6,470 nt of DNA, taken from positions 1 through 6,470 of the forward strand of contig CAKQWL010000187.1 of the NCBI GenBank assembly GCA_934278965.1, read 5' to 3'. The position numbers and the translations under genes are program-made. This stretch comes from an uncultured Clostridia bacterium (lineage in GTDB: Bacteria; Bacillota; Clostridia; Peptostreptococcales; Anaerovoracaceae). Each line of letters begins with the position of its first letter. The first letter of the stretch is position 1. The notes under the pieces are model-generated. The model was not told the DNA's origin. It did no database searches and worked only from the letters and a program-made list of their open reading frames with translations. Of this stretch, positions 1-6,038 are shown in pieces.

Positions 1-546
1 AGCCTGTGATTCAGCGACATATTGGCGCAGAGCGGCACCTGCATGATTTCCAGTCCGTTCAAATCCCGCGCTCTCAAATACTCCCGGTCAAAGGTACTTA
101 CGACAACATCAATGCTCGTCCCCGGAAGCGGGATCAGCCAGCCGTCACTGTTCGGCACAATATCAAACGGCACCAGTTCGACATGCAGATCGGTATGCCT
201 TTTCTGAATCTCTTCCCAGATCTCACTGAAGGCATCCGGCAGAGTCATGATTGATGAAGCAAGGCGGATAACATTCATTTCCCTCCGGAGAGCATTGGCG
301 ACATGGGCGATAGACTCTTCATACAATTCAAAGATCCTGAGGGCATCCGTGTAAAGTGCTTCTCCCGCCTTTATCAGCCGCTGCCCCTTATGCGTCCTGG
401 TGAACAATGCCGCGCCGACCTCATTTTCCAGATTGTTGATATGCTTCATCACTGCGCTCGGCGTGAAAAGCCTCATCCGCCGCCTTGTTAAAACTACCGG
501 TCTCCGCAACCATGCGAAACAGCTTGAGCTGTATGAGTGTATACAT
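1..546 (-). pseudogene. LysR-type transcriptional regulator, N-terminal part, frameshifted and cut by window edge
   Basis: The minus strand from ATG at 546 reads as a LysR N-terminal winged helix-turn-helix (MYTLIQLKLFRMVAETGSF, then NKAADEAF). It continues in another frame with TPSAVMKHINNLENEVG and LFTRTHKGQRLIKAGEAL, the rest of the DNA-binding domain and the linker helix. The effector-binding domain begins at about codon 88 (VIRLASS) and is lost at base 1, so roughly the last third of a normal 290-300 residue protein is not visible. The frame changes at 464-468 (GCTTTT-C-ACGCCG on the minus strand). One residue is missing against the family pattern, so loss of two bases fits best. In the original frame a stop follows after the LENE region. 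A restart at ATG 476 (MRLFTPSAVMKHI) would stay open but lack the first helix of the DNA-binding domain. A GAAAGGA Shine-Dalgarno lies six bases upstream of ATG 546. The targets are unknown. A sequencing error rather than a true mutation is possible. Confidence 0.8.
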
Positions 547-604
547 CCCGCGTCCTTTCTGTAATTTTCACAACAATTTTCGCAATCCTGATTTTTCTAT
601 TTCC

Positions 605-633
605 ATTATATTATGGCAGCTGCAAAATTGCAA
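605..633 (-). promoter_or_regulatory. promoter of the LysR-type gene
   Basis: On the minus strand a perfect TATAAT (605-610) is preceded by a 17-base spacer and TTGCAA (628-633), which matches four of six -35 positions. Transcription would start near 598, giving a leader of about 52 bases with the GAAAGGA ribosome binding site at 553-559. The inverted repeat TGCAA-AA-TTGCA at 621-632 overlaps the -35 box and spacer, and could be an operator, for instance for LysR autoregulation. That role is inference. Confidence 0.6.
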
Positions 634-690
634 ATGCTTCGTCTCCGTCCTTGTCAACGCCGCGGAGCGGCCTTACCGCCCCGTCTCTGA

Positions 691-727
691 CAAAACAAAA
701 CGGCGGAGCAGCTCTCGCCGCTCCACC
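691..727 (-). terminator. rho-independent terminator of the SLH surface-protein gene
   Basis: The minus-strand RNA folds into a 10-bp stem (718-727 with 702-711, two G-U pairs) closed by a six-base loop at 712-717. It is followed by a U-rich tail read as GTTTTGTTTTG (701 down to 691). It lies 60 bases past the stop codon of the surface-protein gene and separates it from the LysR promoter, so the two same-strand genes are separate transcription units. Confidence 0.8.
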
Positions 728-787
728 ATTTCGATTTTTCGTATAAAGTACTTTCGGGCACCCGTTCCCGCTGCTCAAGCACCTTTT

Positions 788-3700
788 TTAATCCTGAAGC
801 AGACGATAAAGGAATGTCACCATCTGTCCTCTTGTGCATGCATCGTCCGGGCTGTACATAGCGTCTCCCGTACCCGTTGTAATCTTGTTTTCATATGCCC
901 AAAGAACCGCGTTGTAAAAATAATCCGTATTTTCTACATCCGCGAACGGATTTTCGCCGGAAACCGCCGGGGTCTTCATAAAGCGATACAGGAATGCCGC
1001 CATCTGTCCTCTCATACACGGCGCGTCCGGGCTGAACATTCCATTTCCCGTTCCTGCCGCAATTCCTTGCTTCGCTGCCCAGCTGACAGCCTTTGCATAA
1101 TAAGCATCCGCCGCAACATCTGTAAAATCCGCACTTACTGCCGTTTCCGGACTGCCTGCCGCACGATACAGGAAGGTCACCATCTGCGCACGCGTACACG
1201 GCTCATTCGGACTGAAAGTAACCGCAGAGGTTCCGGATGTGATGCCTTTACCGACCGCCCACAGTACCGCCTTGGAGAAATAATCGCCATCCGCGACATC
1301 GATAAACGGATTTTCCTCCGCCCGGGTCTCCACAAAGTTTGCTTGGATCTCCACCTTGGATGCCGGCATAGTGAAGGTATACTGATCCTCCGACTTCTTT
1401 GTCAGCGGAATTTTGTCTCCGTTCTTTGCCACTGCAGTCAGCTGACCCAATTCATATCCGAGATCCGGCGTAACGGTGATTGTCACCGTATCTCCCTTTT
1501 CCGCACTCTTTGCGCTTGCCGCAACCGTACCGTTTTCCGGCTTCCCGACAATTTCAATGCTGTAATCGAGCACCGCAGAGCCGCCGCCTCCTCCGGAAGA
1601 TCTCCGATAGGTAATTTCGATCACTTGGTCTGTACCGCTTATTCCGCTTACACTCTTCGTGCATCCCGTCCCAAGAGACACTTTTGCCGCGTCATAAGAA
1701 TAACTTCCACAGTCAATTTTCAAGCTCTTGCCGCTCACTGTAACCGCTTCGTCACAATTTGCCGTAAGTGTGATGGTCTGCCCGGAGGACGCCGCATCAA
1801 TTGCCTCTTGAAGTGTTCCGTATTCATTCGTTCCGATTTTCGCCGCGGTGCTGGTGCTTCCGTTCATAATGAAGGAGCTGAACTTGCTAATCTCAATAAC
1901 AGCACACCCGTTCTCGATCGTGAAGACCTTCTTACCGGCATTCGCCGGATCATTTCCGTCCAAGAATCGTTCCCTGCTTCCGTCCGTACAGAGGTGCAGA
2001 ATTTCCTTCGGCACGAATCCCTCCGGAATCGGGAGCGCAATCTTAAATTTCTGACCGTTCAAATACTGATTCGGCACCGCAATTCCGCTCTCCGCGACAT
2101 TGCCGTTTACTTTCACGGTGGCAGTCGGCAATGCTTCAAACGTGAGCGTCTGCTCTTCCTGCGAAACGCCGGAAATCGAAGCCGCCGCTGCTGTAACCGT
2201 CACATGAATCTCTACCTTTACGATGTCATCGGCGCTCAAGGCACTCTTATCGACAGATGCTTCTCTCAAGAGAGTATCCTTTGCGCTGTCCTTGATTGTA
2301 TCGGACAATCCGTCTACAGAAGCCTTGTCCAAAACTTTCTCCAGCTTTTCCGAATCGGCATCCGTCAGGATTCCGCCGATTCCCGCTGTAGTCTTCTCTT
2401 CCACAACGATCGGAGCCGCCGCCGGTCGTTCAGCGGTCACTTCGTATACATATCCCGCTTTTTTCGAGGCAACAACAAAGCGTTCTTCCGCTATATAAGC
2501 TGTCGGATCCTCTGTGAAATCGCCGGCCGTAATCCGATATTCCGCTTCTGTTCCTTTTCCGATAAAGTCCACAAGTCCAATCAGGCCTTTGTAGGCACCG
2601 CCGCTGATGGTAACGATCCCGGTTACCTGAGGATCGTTCGGAATCATGCTGTTATCCGTTGCTACTACCGCAAAGCCGTTTGCTGTCGAACCATTGTTAT
2701 TCTGCACATAGGTCGCCTTTGAAAGGTTGGTGGAAACCGTGCAGTTTTCCAGCTTCAGGTCCGTAAACTTCGTTTCAATCCCGCTGGCACCGGAAATCGT
2801 GCAGTTTGTAAAGGTCGCCTGCTGATTTTTCCCTGCTCTGTTCGTAGTATCCTGCGAGCCGGAAATATAAACGCCTTTATGATCCGGGTTGGCTGCATCT
2901 GTTCCGCCGGAAATTGCCGTACCACTGACATTCAGCACCGCACCCGCGTAAGAACCGTTATGATACAGGCCCTGCTCCGATGCTGTAAGCTCCGAATCCG
3001 TAATCTTCACCTTGCCGTTCTCTGCAAAGGATGCTACCGCATAGAGCCCCGAAATCTGGCAGTTCTCTATATTCAGTTCCTTTCCGTCGGCATACAGGCA
3101 GATATTGACACCGTCACTCTCGATGACAGCGTTCCGCAGGGTCAGGCTGCCGCCGTTCGCGCAGATTCCGCGCGTATCCGTATCTCCGATATCCTCCGCC
3201 TTGGATGAAATATAAGTACCGTTTTCGATCGTTAAATCGGCCTTTGCGAGGAGCGAAAACCGATCCGCTGCCGAATTCATCCGATGATGATTGGTCAATA
3301 CCTTCTCATTTAAATTCAGAGTCACCGGATTTTCTGTCACAATCGGACGCTCGATCTCCAGATTATCCGCCAGTGTCACGATTGCCCCCGGCGCGCCCGC
3401 TTCCAGTGCCGGTGCAATATCTTTGAATGTACCGCCCTTTACGACAAACATCGCTTTTGCTTTTGCCGCATTTTCCTCCGCAGTATGTCCGGTACGGTAA
3501 GCGCCGGCAACTGCCGTATAAGTCGAAACATTTCCAAGGATTGTCCCACTTTCTACGGTCAAAATCGTTGGAATGGTCTCCCAGCCGCTGACGCTGCCGT
3601 TCGTTCCGTAAATTCCAAGCTCGATATCGCCGTCGATCGTTCCGGTCGTGTTGACTGTCACCTGCGTTCCTGCGATGTAGGTATCGTTGGATGCCGGCCA

Positions 3701-4306
3701 GTAGCAAGCGTCCATCGCGGTCTTCCCATTGTTATGAATCGATGTGCTTCCGAGAATTTTTACGACTCCGCAGTTATTGGAAGACACCATTTCCGTCTCG
3801 GATCCGCCTGAAAGCTGCATGTCTTCAAAGGTCAGATTGCCGTAATTCTGGATTAAAATCTTGGCAGATCCCTGAACATCTCTGTACACACCATTCTCTA
3901 CTATATTGCCGACGGCGTCACTCGTCGTCGTGAGCGTACCGTTTCGGAATGTCACCGAGTTTCCCTTGAGCAGCTGGAAGCCGTTTGTTTCTGTTCCGCG
4001 TGATCCGACCAATCTTCCCGAAATCGTATAGGTTTCGCCGCCGAAATCAAAAACAATATTCTTTCCGCCGTCCGTCGGACCTACGATAACACCGTCCCCT
4101 TCACAGCTTCCCAGGAGCCGGATCGTCGTTTCCTGCGTCCCCTCAATGCTGTCCACTGCCGCCTGCAGCGTCTCAAAATGCTCATCGCCGATTGCCGCTT
4201 TATGCGAGCAAGTGCCGTCTTCACACACCCCGGCCAACGCGGCCGCCGGCAAAAGACTGACAAGCATCATGACCGCCATTAAAACGGCCAGCACATGCCT
4301 TTTCAT
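788..4306 (-). CDS. secreted SLH-anchored beta-helix surface protein, 1172 residues
   Basis: A large cell-wall surface protein of unknown ligand. Residues 1-25 are a signal peptide (MKRH start, hydrophobic core, cleavage after AAALA). The mature N-terminus carries C28-x4-C33-x-H35, then an N-cap motif (IGDEHFETLQAAVDS, 39-53). Residues about 80-625 hold short repeated strands rich in G, N and T (LTIENGTYI, LRNAVIES, FTNCTISG), typical of right-handed parallel beta-helices of the pectin-lyase-like fold. No pectate-lyase active site was recognised. Residues about 630-815 form an accessory beta region ending in KFSSFIM. A second N-cap motif (IGTNEYGTLQEAIDA) is at 824-838, GGGGGS at 905-910 and an InlB-B-type repeat at 915-993. 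Three SLH domains (1001-1050, 1061-1110, 1121-1170) should bind secondary wall polysaccharide. GGAGGAG seven bases before ATG 4306 supports the start. It is a single-gene unit divergent from the XRE gene. An adhesin or polysaccharide-interacting role is plausible but not shown by the sequence. Confidence 0.95.
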   Translation of the reverse strand: MKRHVLAVLMAVMMLVSLLPAAALAGVCEDGTCSHKAAIGDEHFETLQAAVDSIEGTQETTIRLLGSCEGDGVIVGPTDGGKNIVFDFGGETYTISGRLVGSRGTETNGFQLLKGNSVTFRNGTLTTTSDAVGNIVENGVYRDVQGSAKILIQNYGNLTFEDMQLSGGSETEMVSSNNCGVVKILGSTSIHNNGKTAMDACYWPASNDTYIAGTQVTVNTTGTIDGDIELGIYGTNGSVSGWETIPTILTVESGTILGNVSTYTAVAGAYRTGHTAEENAAKAKAMFVVKGGTFKDIAPALEAGAPGAIVTLADNLEIERPIVTENPVTLNLNEKVLTNHHRMNSAADRFSLLAKADLTIENGTYISSKAEDIGDTDTRGICANGGSLTLRNAVIESDGVNICLYADGKELNIENCQISGLYAVASFAENGKVKITDSELTASEQGLYHNGSYAGAVLNVSGTAISGGTDAANPDHKGVYISGSQDTTNRAGKNQQATFTNCTISGASGIETKFTDLKLENCTVSTNLSKATYVQNNNGSTANGFAVVATDNSMIPNDPQVTGIVTISGGAYKGLIGLVDFIGKGTEAEYRITAGDFTEDPTAYIAEERFVVASKKAGYVYEVTAERPAAAPIVVEEKTTAGIGGILTDADSEKLEKVLDKASVDGLSDTIKDSAKDTLLREASVDKSALSADDIVKVEIHVTVTAAAASISGVSQEEQTLTFEALPTATVKVNGNVAESGIAVPNQYLNGQKFKIALPIPEGFVPKEILHLCTDGSRERFLDGNDPANAGKKVFTIENGCAVIEISKFSSFIMNGSTSTAAKIGTNEYGTLQEAIDAASSGQTITLTANCDEAVTVSGKSLKIDCGSYSYDAAKVSLGTGCTKSVSGISGTDQVIEITYRRSSGGGGGSAVLDYSIEIVGKPENGTVAASAKSAEKGDTVTITVTPDLGYELGQLTAVAKNGDKIPLTKKSEDQYTFTMPASKVEIQANFVETRAEENPFIDVADGDYFSKAVLWAVGKGITSGTSAVTFSPNEPCTRAQMVTFLYRAAGSPETAVSADFTDVAADAYYAKAVSWAAKQGIAAGTGNGMFSPDAPCMRGQMAAFLYRFMKTPAVSGENPFADVENTDYFYNAVLWAYENKITTGTGDAMYSPDDACTRGQMVTFLYRLLQD
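791..1306 (-). repeat. three tandem SLH-domain repeats with an exact 60-codon period
   Basis: The repeats start at F1001, F1061 and F1121 of the surface protein, so the period is 180 bases. Each has an F-x-D-V start, a central W-A helix, a G-[IK]-[TA]-x-GT turn and an F/Y-SP-x-x-x-C-x-R-[AG]-Q-M motif. The similarity is also visible in the DNA, for example around 825-860, 1000-1037 and 1177-1214. The usual SLH TRAE motif appears as TRAQ, MRGQ and TRGQ, keeping the arginine but not the glutamate. Confidence 0.9.
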
Positions 4307-4313
4307 GTCTAAA

Positions 4314-4320
4314 CTCCTCC
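4314..4320 (-). promoter_or_regulatory. ribosome binding site of the surface-protein gene
   Basis: GGAGGAG on the minus strand, seven bases before ATG 4306. It is a near-perfect Shine-Dalgarno, fixes the start and suggests strong translation. Confidence 0.85.
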
Positions 4321-4359
4321 TTCAATTTGTGTATGTTATTATTTACTTCCCGTATTTTG

Positions 4360-4387
4360 ATAATAGCACATTTCCTCAAAAAGTCAA
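4360..4387 (-). promoter_or_regulatory. promoter of the SLH surface-protein gene
   Basis: On the minus strand TTGACT (4382-4387) is followed by a 16-base spacer and TATTAT (4360-4365), with TGC just before the -10 giving an extended -10 element. Both hexamers match five of six consensus positions. Transcription would start near 4353, with a leader of about 47 bases holding the GGAGGAG ribosome binding site. The -35 box lies within a tandem 12-bp repeat, so a protein bound there would compete with RNA polymerase. Confidence 0.75.
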
Positions 4388-4403
4388 CTTTAAACTCAAC
4401 TTT
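4380..4403. repeat. tandem 12-bp repeat over the -35 box, candidate operator
   Basis: On the plus strand AAAGTCAACTTT (4380-4391) is directly followed by AAACTCAACTTT (4392-4403), 11 of 12 bases identical. The first copy is also a short inverted repeat (AAAGT-CA-ACTTT). It covers the -35 of the surface-protein promoter. A phased tandem site is a typical arrangement for a dimeric repressor such as the XRE protein encoded next door. Binding is inferred. Confidence 0.6.
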
Positions 4404-4436
4404 TAGTGTGTAATTTATGGATTTTTTATTTCCTTT

Positions 4437-4448
4437 AGAAATATTTCT
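4437..4448. repeat. 12-bp perfect palindrome AGAAATATTTCT
   Basis: The sequence equals its own reverse complement. It lies about 50 bases upstream of the surface-protein -35 box, in AT-rich DNA where such palindromes also arise by chance. A regulator site is possible, and no family can be named. Confidence 0.35.
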
Positions 4449-4540
4449 GAATATTTTATTCTCGATTGTCCTTTCTTTTTCGCGCTTCGCTCTTCGTTCT
4501 TCTGCCACATTCAACAATTTGAAAACACTTAGATCGTAAC

Positions 4541-4590
4541 TTTTTGAATTTTGGAGATAATCAACTATATGCATAAAAAAAATTCAAAAA
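4541..4590. repeat. 12-bp inverted repeat around the likely XRE promoter
   Basis: TTTTTGAATTTT (4541-4552) and AAAATTCAAAAA (4579-4590) are exact reverse complements, separated by 26 bases. The arms enclose or overlap the best promoter-like hexamers upstream of the XRE gene, so the repeat could be an autoregulatory operator. A weak RNA hairpin is the alternative. The arms are very AT-rich, which lowers their significance. Confidence 0.45.
4544..4571 (+). promoter_or_regulatory. weak candidate promoter of the XRE gene
   Basis: TTGAAT (4544-4549), a 16-base spacer and TATATG (4566-4571) are the best plus-strand pair found, each matching four of six consensus positions. TTGGAG (4551-4556) with TAAAAA (4574-4579) at 17 bases is an alternative. 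Neither is strong, so the assignment is tentative. Confidence 0.3.
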
Positions 4591-4646
4591 CATTTCTTTC
4601 GGCAATCAAGCGTAAAGTACACTAAATGAAAAGGAGATTGTAACAC

Positions 4647-4931
4647 ATGGTTGATTTTTCGATACGGATAAAACAGCTCCGAAAAGATAAACACCTAACA
4701 CAGGCGCAGGTGGCCAAGCGAATCGGAGTAACGGCCTCGATGGTATCCGCGTATGAAACGGACATCCGGCTGCCATCCTATGAAGTCCTAGTGCGACTCG
4801 CCGATTTATTCGGAGTCACGGTAGATTATCTGCTTTGCCGGCAGGACAAACGGTTCCTCGATATCACGGATTTAAACGAAGAGGAAGCCACGATCCTCTG
4901 CGAACTTGCGGATCTTCTTAAAAAGCGGTAG
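4647..4931 (+). CDS. XRE/Cro-CI family transcriptional regulator, 94 residues
   Basis: A small DNA-binding protein with one HTH domain of the Cro/CI (HTH_3) type at residues about 6-62. The first HTH helix is TQAQVAKRIGV (18-28) and the recognition helix lies in TASMVSAYETD (29-39). These are followed by the typical RLPSYEVLVRLADLFGV and DYLL segments. The C-terminal 30 residues (LDITDLNEEEATILCELADLL) are probably a short dimerising helix. There is no sensor, peptidase or ligand domain, so it should act as a simple dimeric repressor. AAGGAG lies ten bases before ATG 4647. It is divergent from the surface-protein gene across the repeat-rich gap, making that gene and itself the likely targets (inference). 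It ends at a bidirectional terminator shared with the convergent TraX-family gene. Confidence 0.93.
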   Translation: MVDFSIRIKQLRKDKHLTQAQVAKRIGVTASMVSAYETDIRLPSYEVLVRLADLFGVTVDYLLCRQDKRFLDITDLNEEEATILCELADLLKKR

Positions 4932-4988
4932 CATTGTTTCGATTTCTCAGGACAGCTTATAGCTTCGCCGCAAATATAATTCATACGC

Positions 4989-5027
4989 AAAAATTCGGCC
5001 ACCCGCGGGCGGCCGAATTTTTCTTTT
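4989..5027. terminator. bidirectional rho-independent terminator between convergent genes
   Basis: A perfect 12-bp stem pairs 4989-5000 (AAAAATTCGGCC) with 5011-5022, with a GC-rich ten-base loop. On the plus strand it ends in TTTTTCTTTT, stopping the XRE transcript. On the minus strand the stem's own AAAAA becomes the U tract and stops the TraX-family transcript. It lies 57 bases after the XRE stop and about 40 bases after the TraX-family stop. Confidence 0.85.
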
Positions 5028-5064
5028 CATCATTTCGCACCGGCATTTACACCGTTTGCACTTT

Positions 5065-5856
5065 TTATCGAGGCAGGCTTTGCCAGATGAAATACAGCGC
5101 CAGCAGATGCCCTGGGTAAAAGGCATAACAGAAATACTGAAACCATTTCTTCCCGTACCCGCGTTCTCCGCTGTACAGCCAGATCAGCGGCAGCGCGAAA
5201 AGCGCAAATGCCTGCTGCGGAAATTCGAACGCATGCCCGAAAACCGTCACCGTGTAGAAAAAGCCGCTCAAAAGCCCTGCATTGATAAAATACATTCCCG
5301 CAAACTGCAGCAGCATGACCACCGGATGTTTCCCGCGCAGGAAATAAAACAGCAGCACCGTCAGTACGCCTGCCCCGTAGTAATCCACCATCGTTACTGT
5401 CCCGATCCCGTACCCGAGAATCAGGGCGCCCGCTGCGGACAGTCCGGTCAAAATCCATTTATTCTTTTTCCTCACCCGTTCCATCCATGCCATCAAAAGC
5501 AGGCTGATCAAGAATGTCCAAAGCACATTTTGATGAAACGGATAAAACACCGTTCCGCCATAAATCAAATCAAACGGCACCTCGGAGATTACCGCAAAAA
5601 CGAATATCTTTCCGATATACCGCTTCAGATTTCCGGTATGGTAAAATCCCTCCGCAATCATAAACGCAAAGAGCGGAAACGCCAATCTGCCGATACAGGT
5701 CAAAAAATCCAGATACGGAAAGACCGTTGCCCACAGATGATCCAAGAGCATAAAGAGCATTGCCATGATATGAAGCGTACCGGAGCTGAAAAGCCCGCCC
5801 CTGCCGCCAGCCGATGTCCGCTGCTGTAATTCGTTTGTTTCTTGTGTCAAGTTCAT
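5065..5856 (-). CDS. TraX-family integral membrane protein, 263 residues
   Basis: A polytopic membrane protein of the TraX family, named after the F-plasmid protein that acetylates pilin. The family is also common on Bacillota chromosomes, where its substrate is generally unknown. Family-typical segments appear in order: LHIMAMLFMLLDHLWA (28-43), IGRLAFPLFAFMIAEGFYH (55-73), ISEVPFDLIYGG (90-101), HQNVLWTFLISLLLM (108-122) and YFCYAFYPGHLLALYFIW (241-258). About seven to eight hydrophobic segments are visible. The start is uncertain. GTG at 5892 adds 12 residues and has GGGAGGG seven bases upstream, but the promoter predicts transcription starting near 5900, inside that site. ATG 5856 has GGGAGGA ten bases upstream within the transcript, so I prefer it. 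The residues before about 25 are poorly conserved either way. It is a single-gene unit; an acetyltransferase role on envelope or peptide substrates is only inferred. Confidence 0.9.
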   Translation of the reverse strand: MNLTQETNELQQRTSAGGRGGLFSSGTLHIMAMLFMLLDHLWATVFPYLDFLTCIGRLAFPLFAFMIAEGFYHTGNLKRYIGKIFVFAVISEVPFDLIYGGTVFYPFHQNVLWTFLISLLLMAWMERVRKKNKWILTGLSAAGALILGYGIGTVTMVDYYGAGVLTVLLFYFLRGKHPVVMLLQFAGMYFINAGLLSGFFYTVTVFGHAFEFPQQAFALFALPLIWLYSGERGYGKKWFQYFCYAFYPGHLLALYFIWQSLPR

Positions 5857-5866
5857 TTTTCCCAAG

Positions 5867-5873
5867 TCCTCCC
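5867..5873 (-). promoter_or_regulatory. ribosome binding site favouring ATG 5856 of the TraX-family gene
   Basis: GGGAGGA on the minus strand, ten bases before ATG 5856. A competing GGGAGGG (5899-5905) sits seven bases before GTG 5892 but would be split by the predicted transcript start. Confidence 0.55.
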
Positions 5874-5906
5874 TCTCACAGAAATCATTCACGGTCTTCC
5901 CTCCCG

Positions 5907-5935
5907 ACTATAGCAGGAAATGCCCGAAAATTCAA
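5907..5935 (-). promoter_or_regulatory. promoter of the TraX-family gene
   Basis: On the minus strand TTGAAT (5930-5935), a 17-base spacer and TATAGT (5907-5912), with TGC immediately before the -10 as an extended -10. Transcription should begin near 5900. It lies downstream of the terminator at 5972-6003, so the gene does not depend on the neighbouring SLH remnant for transcription. Confidence 0.75.
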
Positions 5936-5971
5936 GCGGCAATGATCGAAATAAGGCGAAAATCGGCGGAT

Positions 5972-6003
5972 AAAAAAAGCGGTACAGCCCCGAAGCTGTA
6001 CTG
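5972..6003 (-). terminator. rho-independent terminator of the truncated SLH gene
   Basis: The minus-strand RNA forms a perfect 7-bp stem GTACAGC/GCTGTAC (6001-5995 with 5988-5982) around a six-base loop TTCGGG. Two more pairs lie beyond one mismatch, and a run of seven U follows (5978-5972). It lies about 36 bases past the stop of the SLH remnant, so the 3' end of the lost gene is complete although its 5' end is gone. Confidence 0.85.
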
Positions 6004-6038
6004 CCTTTCTCCGTCTGAAATAGACTTTCAGCGGTTCC

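Larger units (their letters stand above)
4307..4646. other. AT-rich divergent intergenic regulatory region
   Basis: These 340 bases hold no supported gene. They carry the promoter and leader of the surface-protein gene (minus strand, 4307-4387), a tandem 12-bp repeat at 4380-4403, a palindrome at 4437-4448, a C/T-rich stretch with repeated CTTCG and TTC words at about 4470-4503, an inverted repeat at 4541-4590 and the XRE leader. The region is far more AT-rich than the flanking genes. It is the natural site for control of both divergent genes. Confidence 0.7.

Noticed and set aside
651..656. Perfect TTGACA on the minus strand upstream of the LysR gene
   Set aside because: No -10 box lies at 16-18 bases from it. 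The TTGCAA/TATAAT pair at 605-633 is the better promoter.
485..2722. Plus-strand open frame of 745 codons opposite the surface-protein gene
   Set aside because: It is antisense to the SLH and accessory domains, runs through the terminator and the LysR promoter, has no Shine-Dalgarno, and its repeated Arg/His/Ser-rich stretches are mirror images of the SLH repeats. It is explained by codon bias of the real gene.
4222..4306. Lipoprotein signal in the surface protein
   Set aside because: C28 is preceded by A-G-V and does not fit a lipobox. The A-L-A site before G26 fits ordinary signal peptidase, and SLH domains already provide anchoring.
4221..4574. Minus-strand frame of 117 codons covering the divergent gap
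   Set aside because: It has no ribosome binding site (the ATG follows a run of T), overlaps the start of the surface-protein gene in another frame and crosses its promoter. No recognisable domain; probably chance in AT-rich DNA.
5056..5829. Plus-strand open frame of 257 codons opposite the TraX-family gene
   Set aside because: Basic, Gln/His/Arg-rich antisense product with no domain, while the minus strand encodes a clear membrane protein with promoter and ribosome binding site.
5065..5892. TraX-family gene as evidence for a conjugative element
   Set aside because: No relaxase, coupling protein, other transfer gene, integrase or attachment site is visible, and chromosomal TraX-family genes are common in Bacillota.
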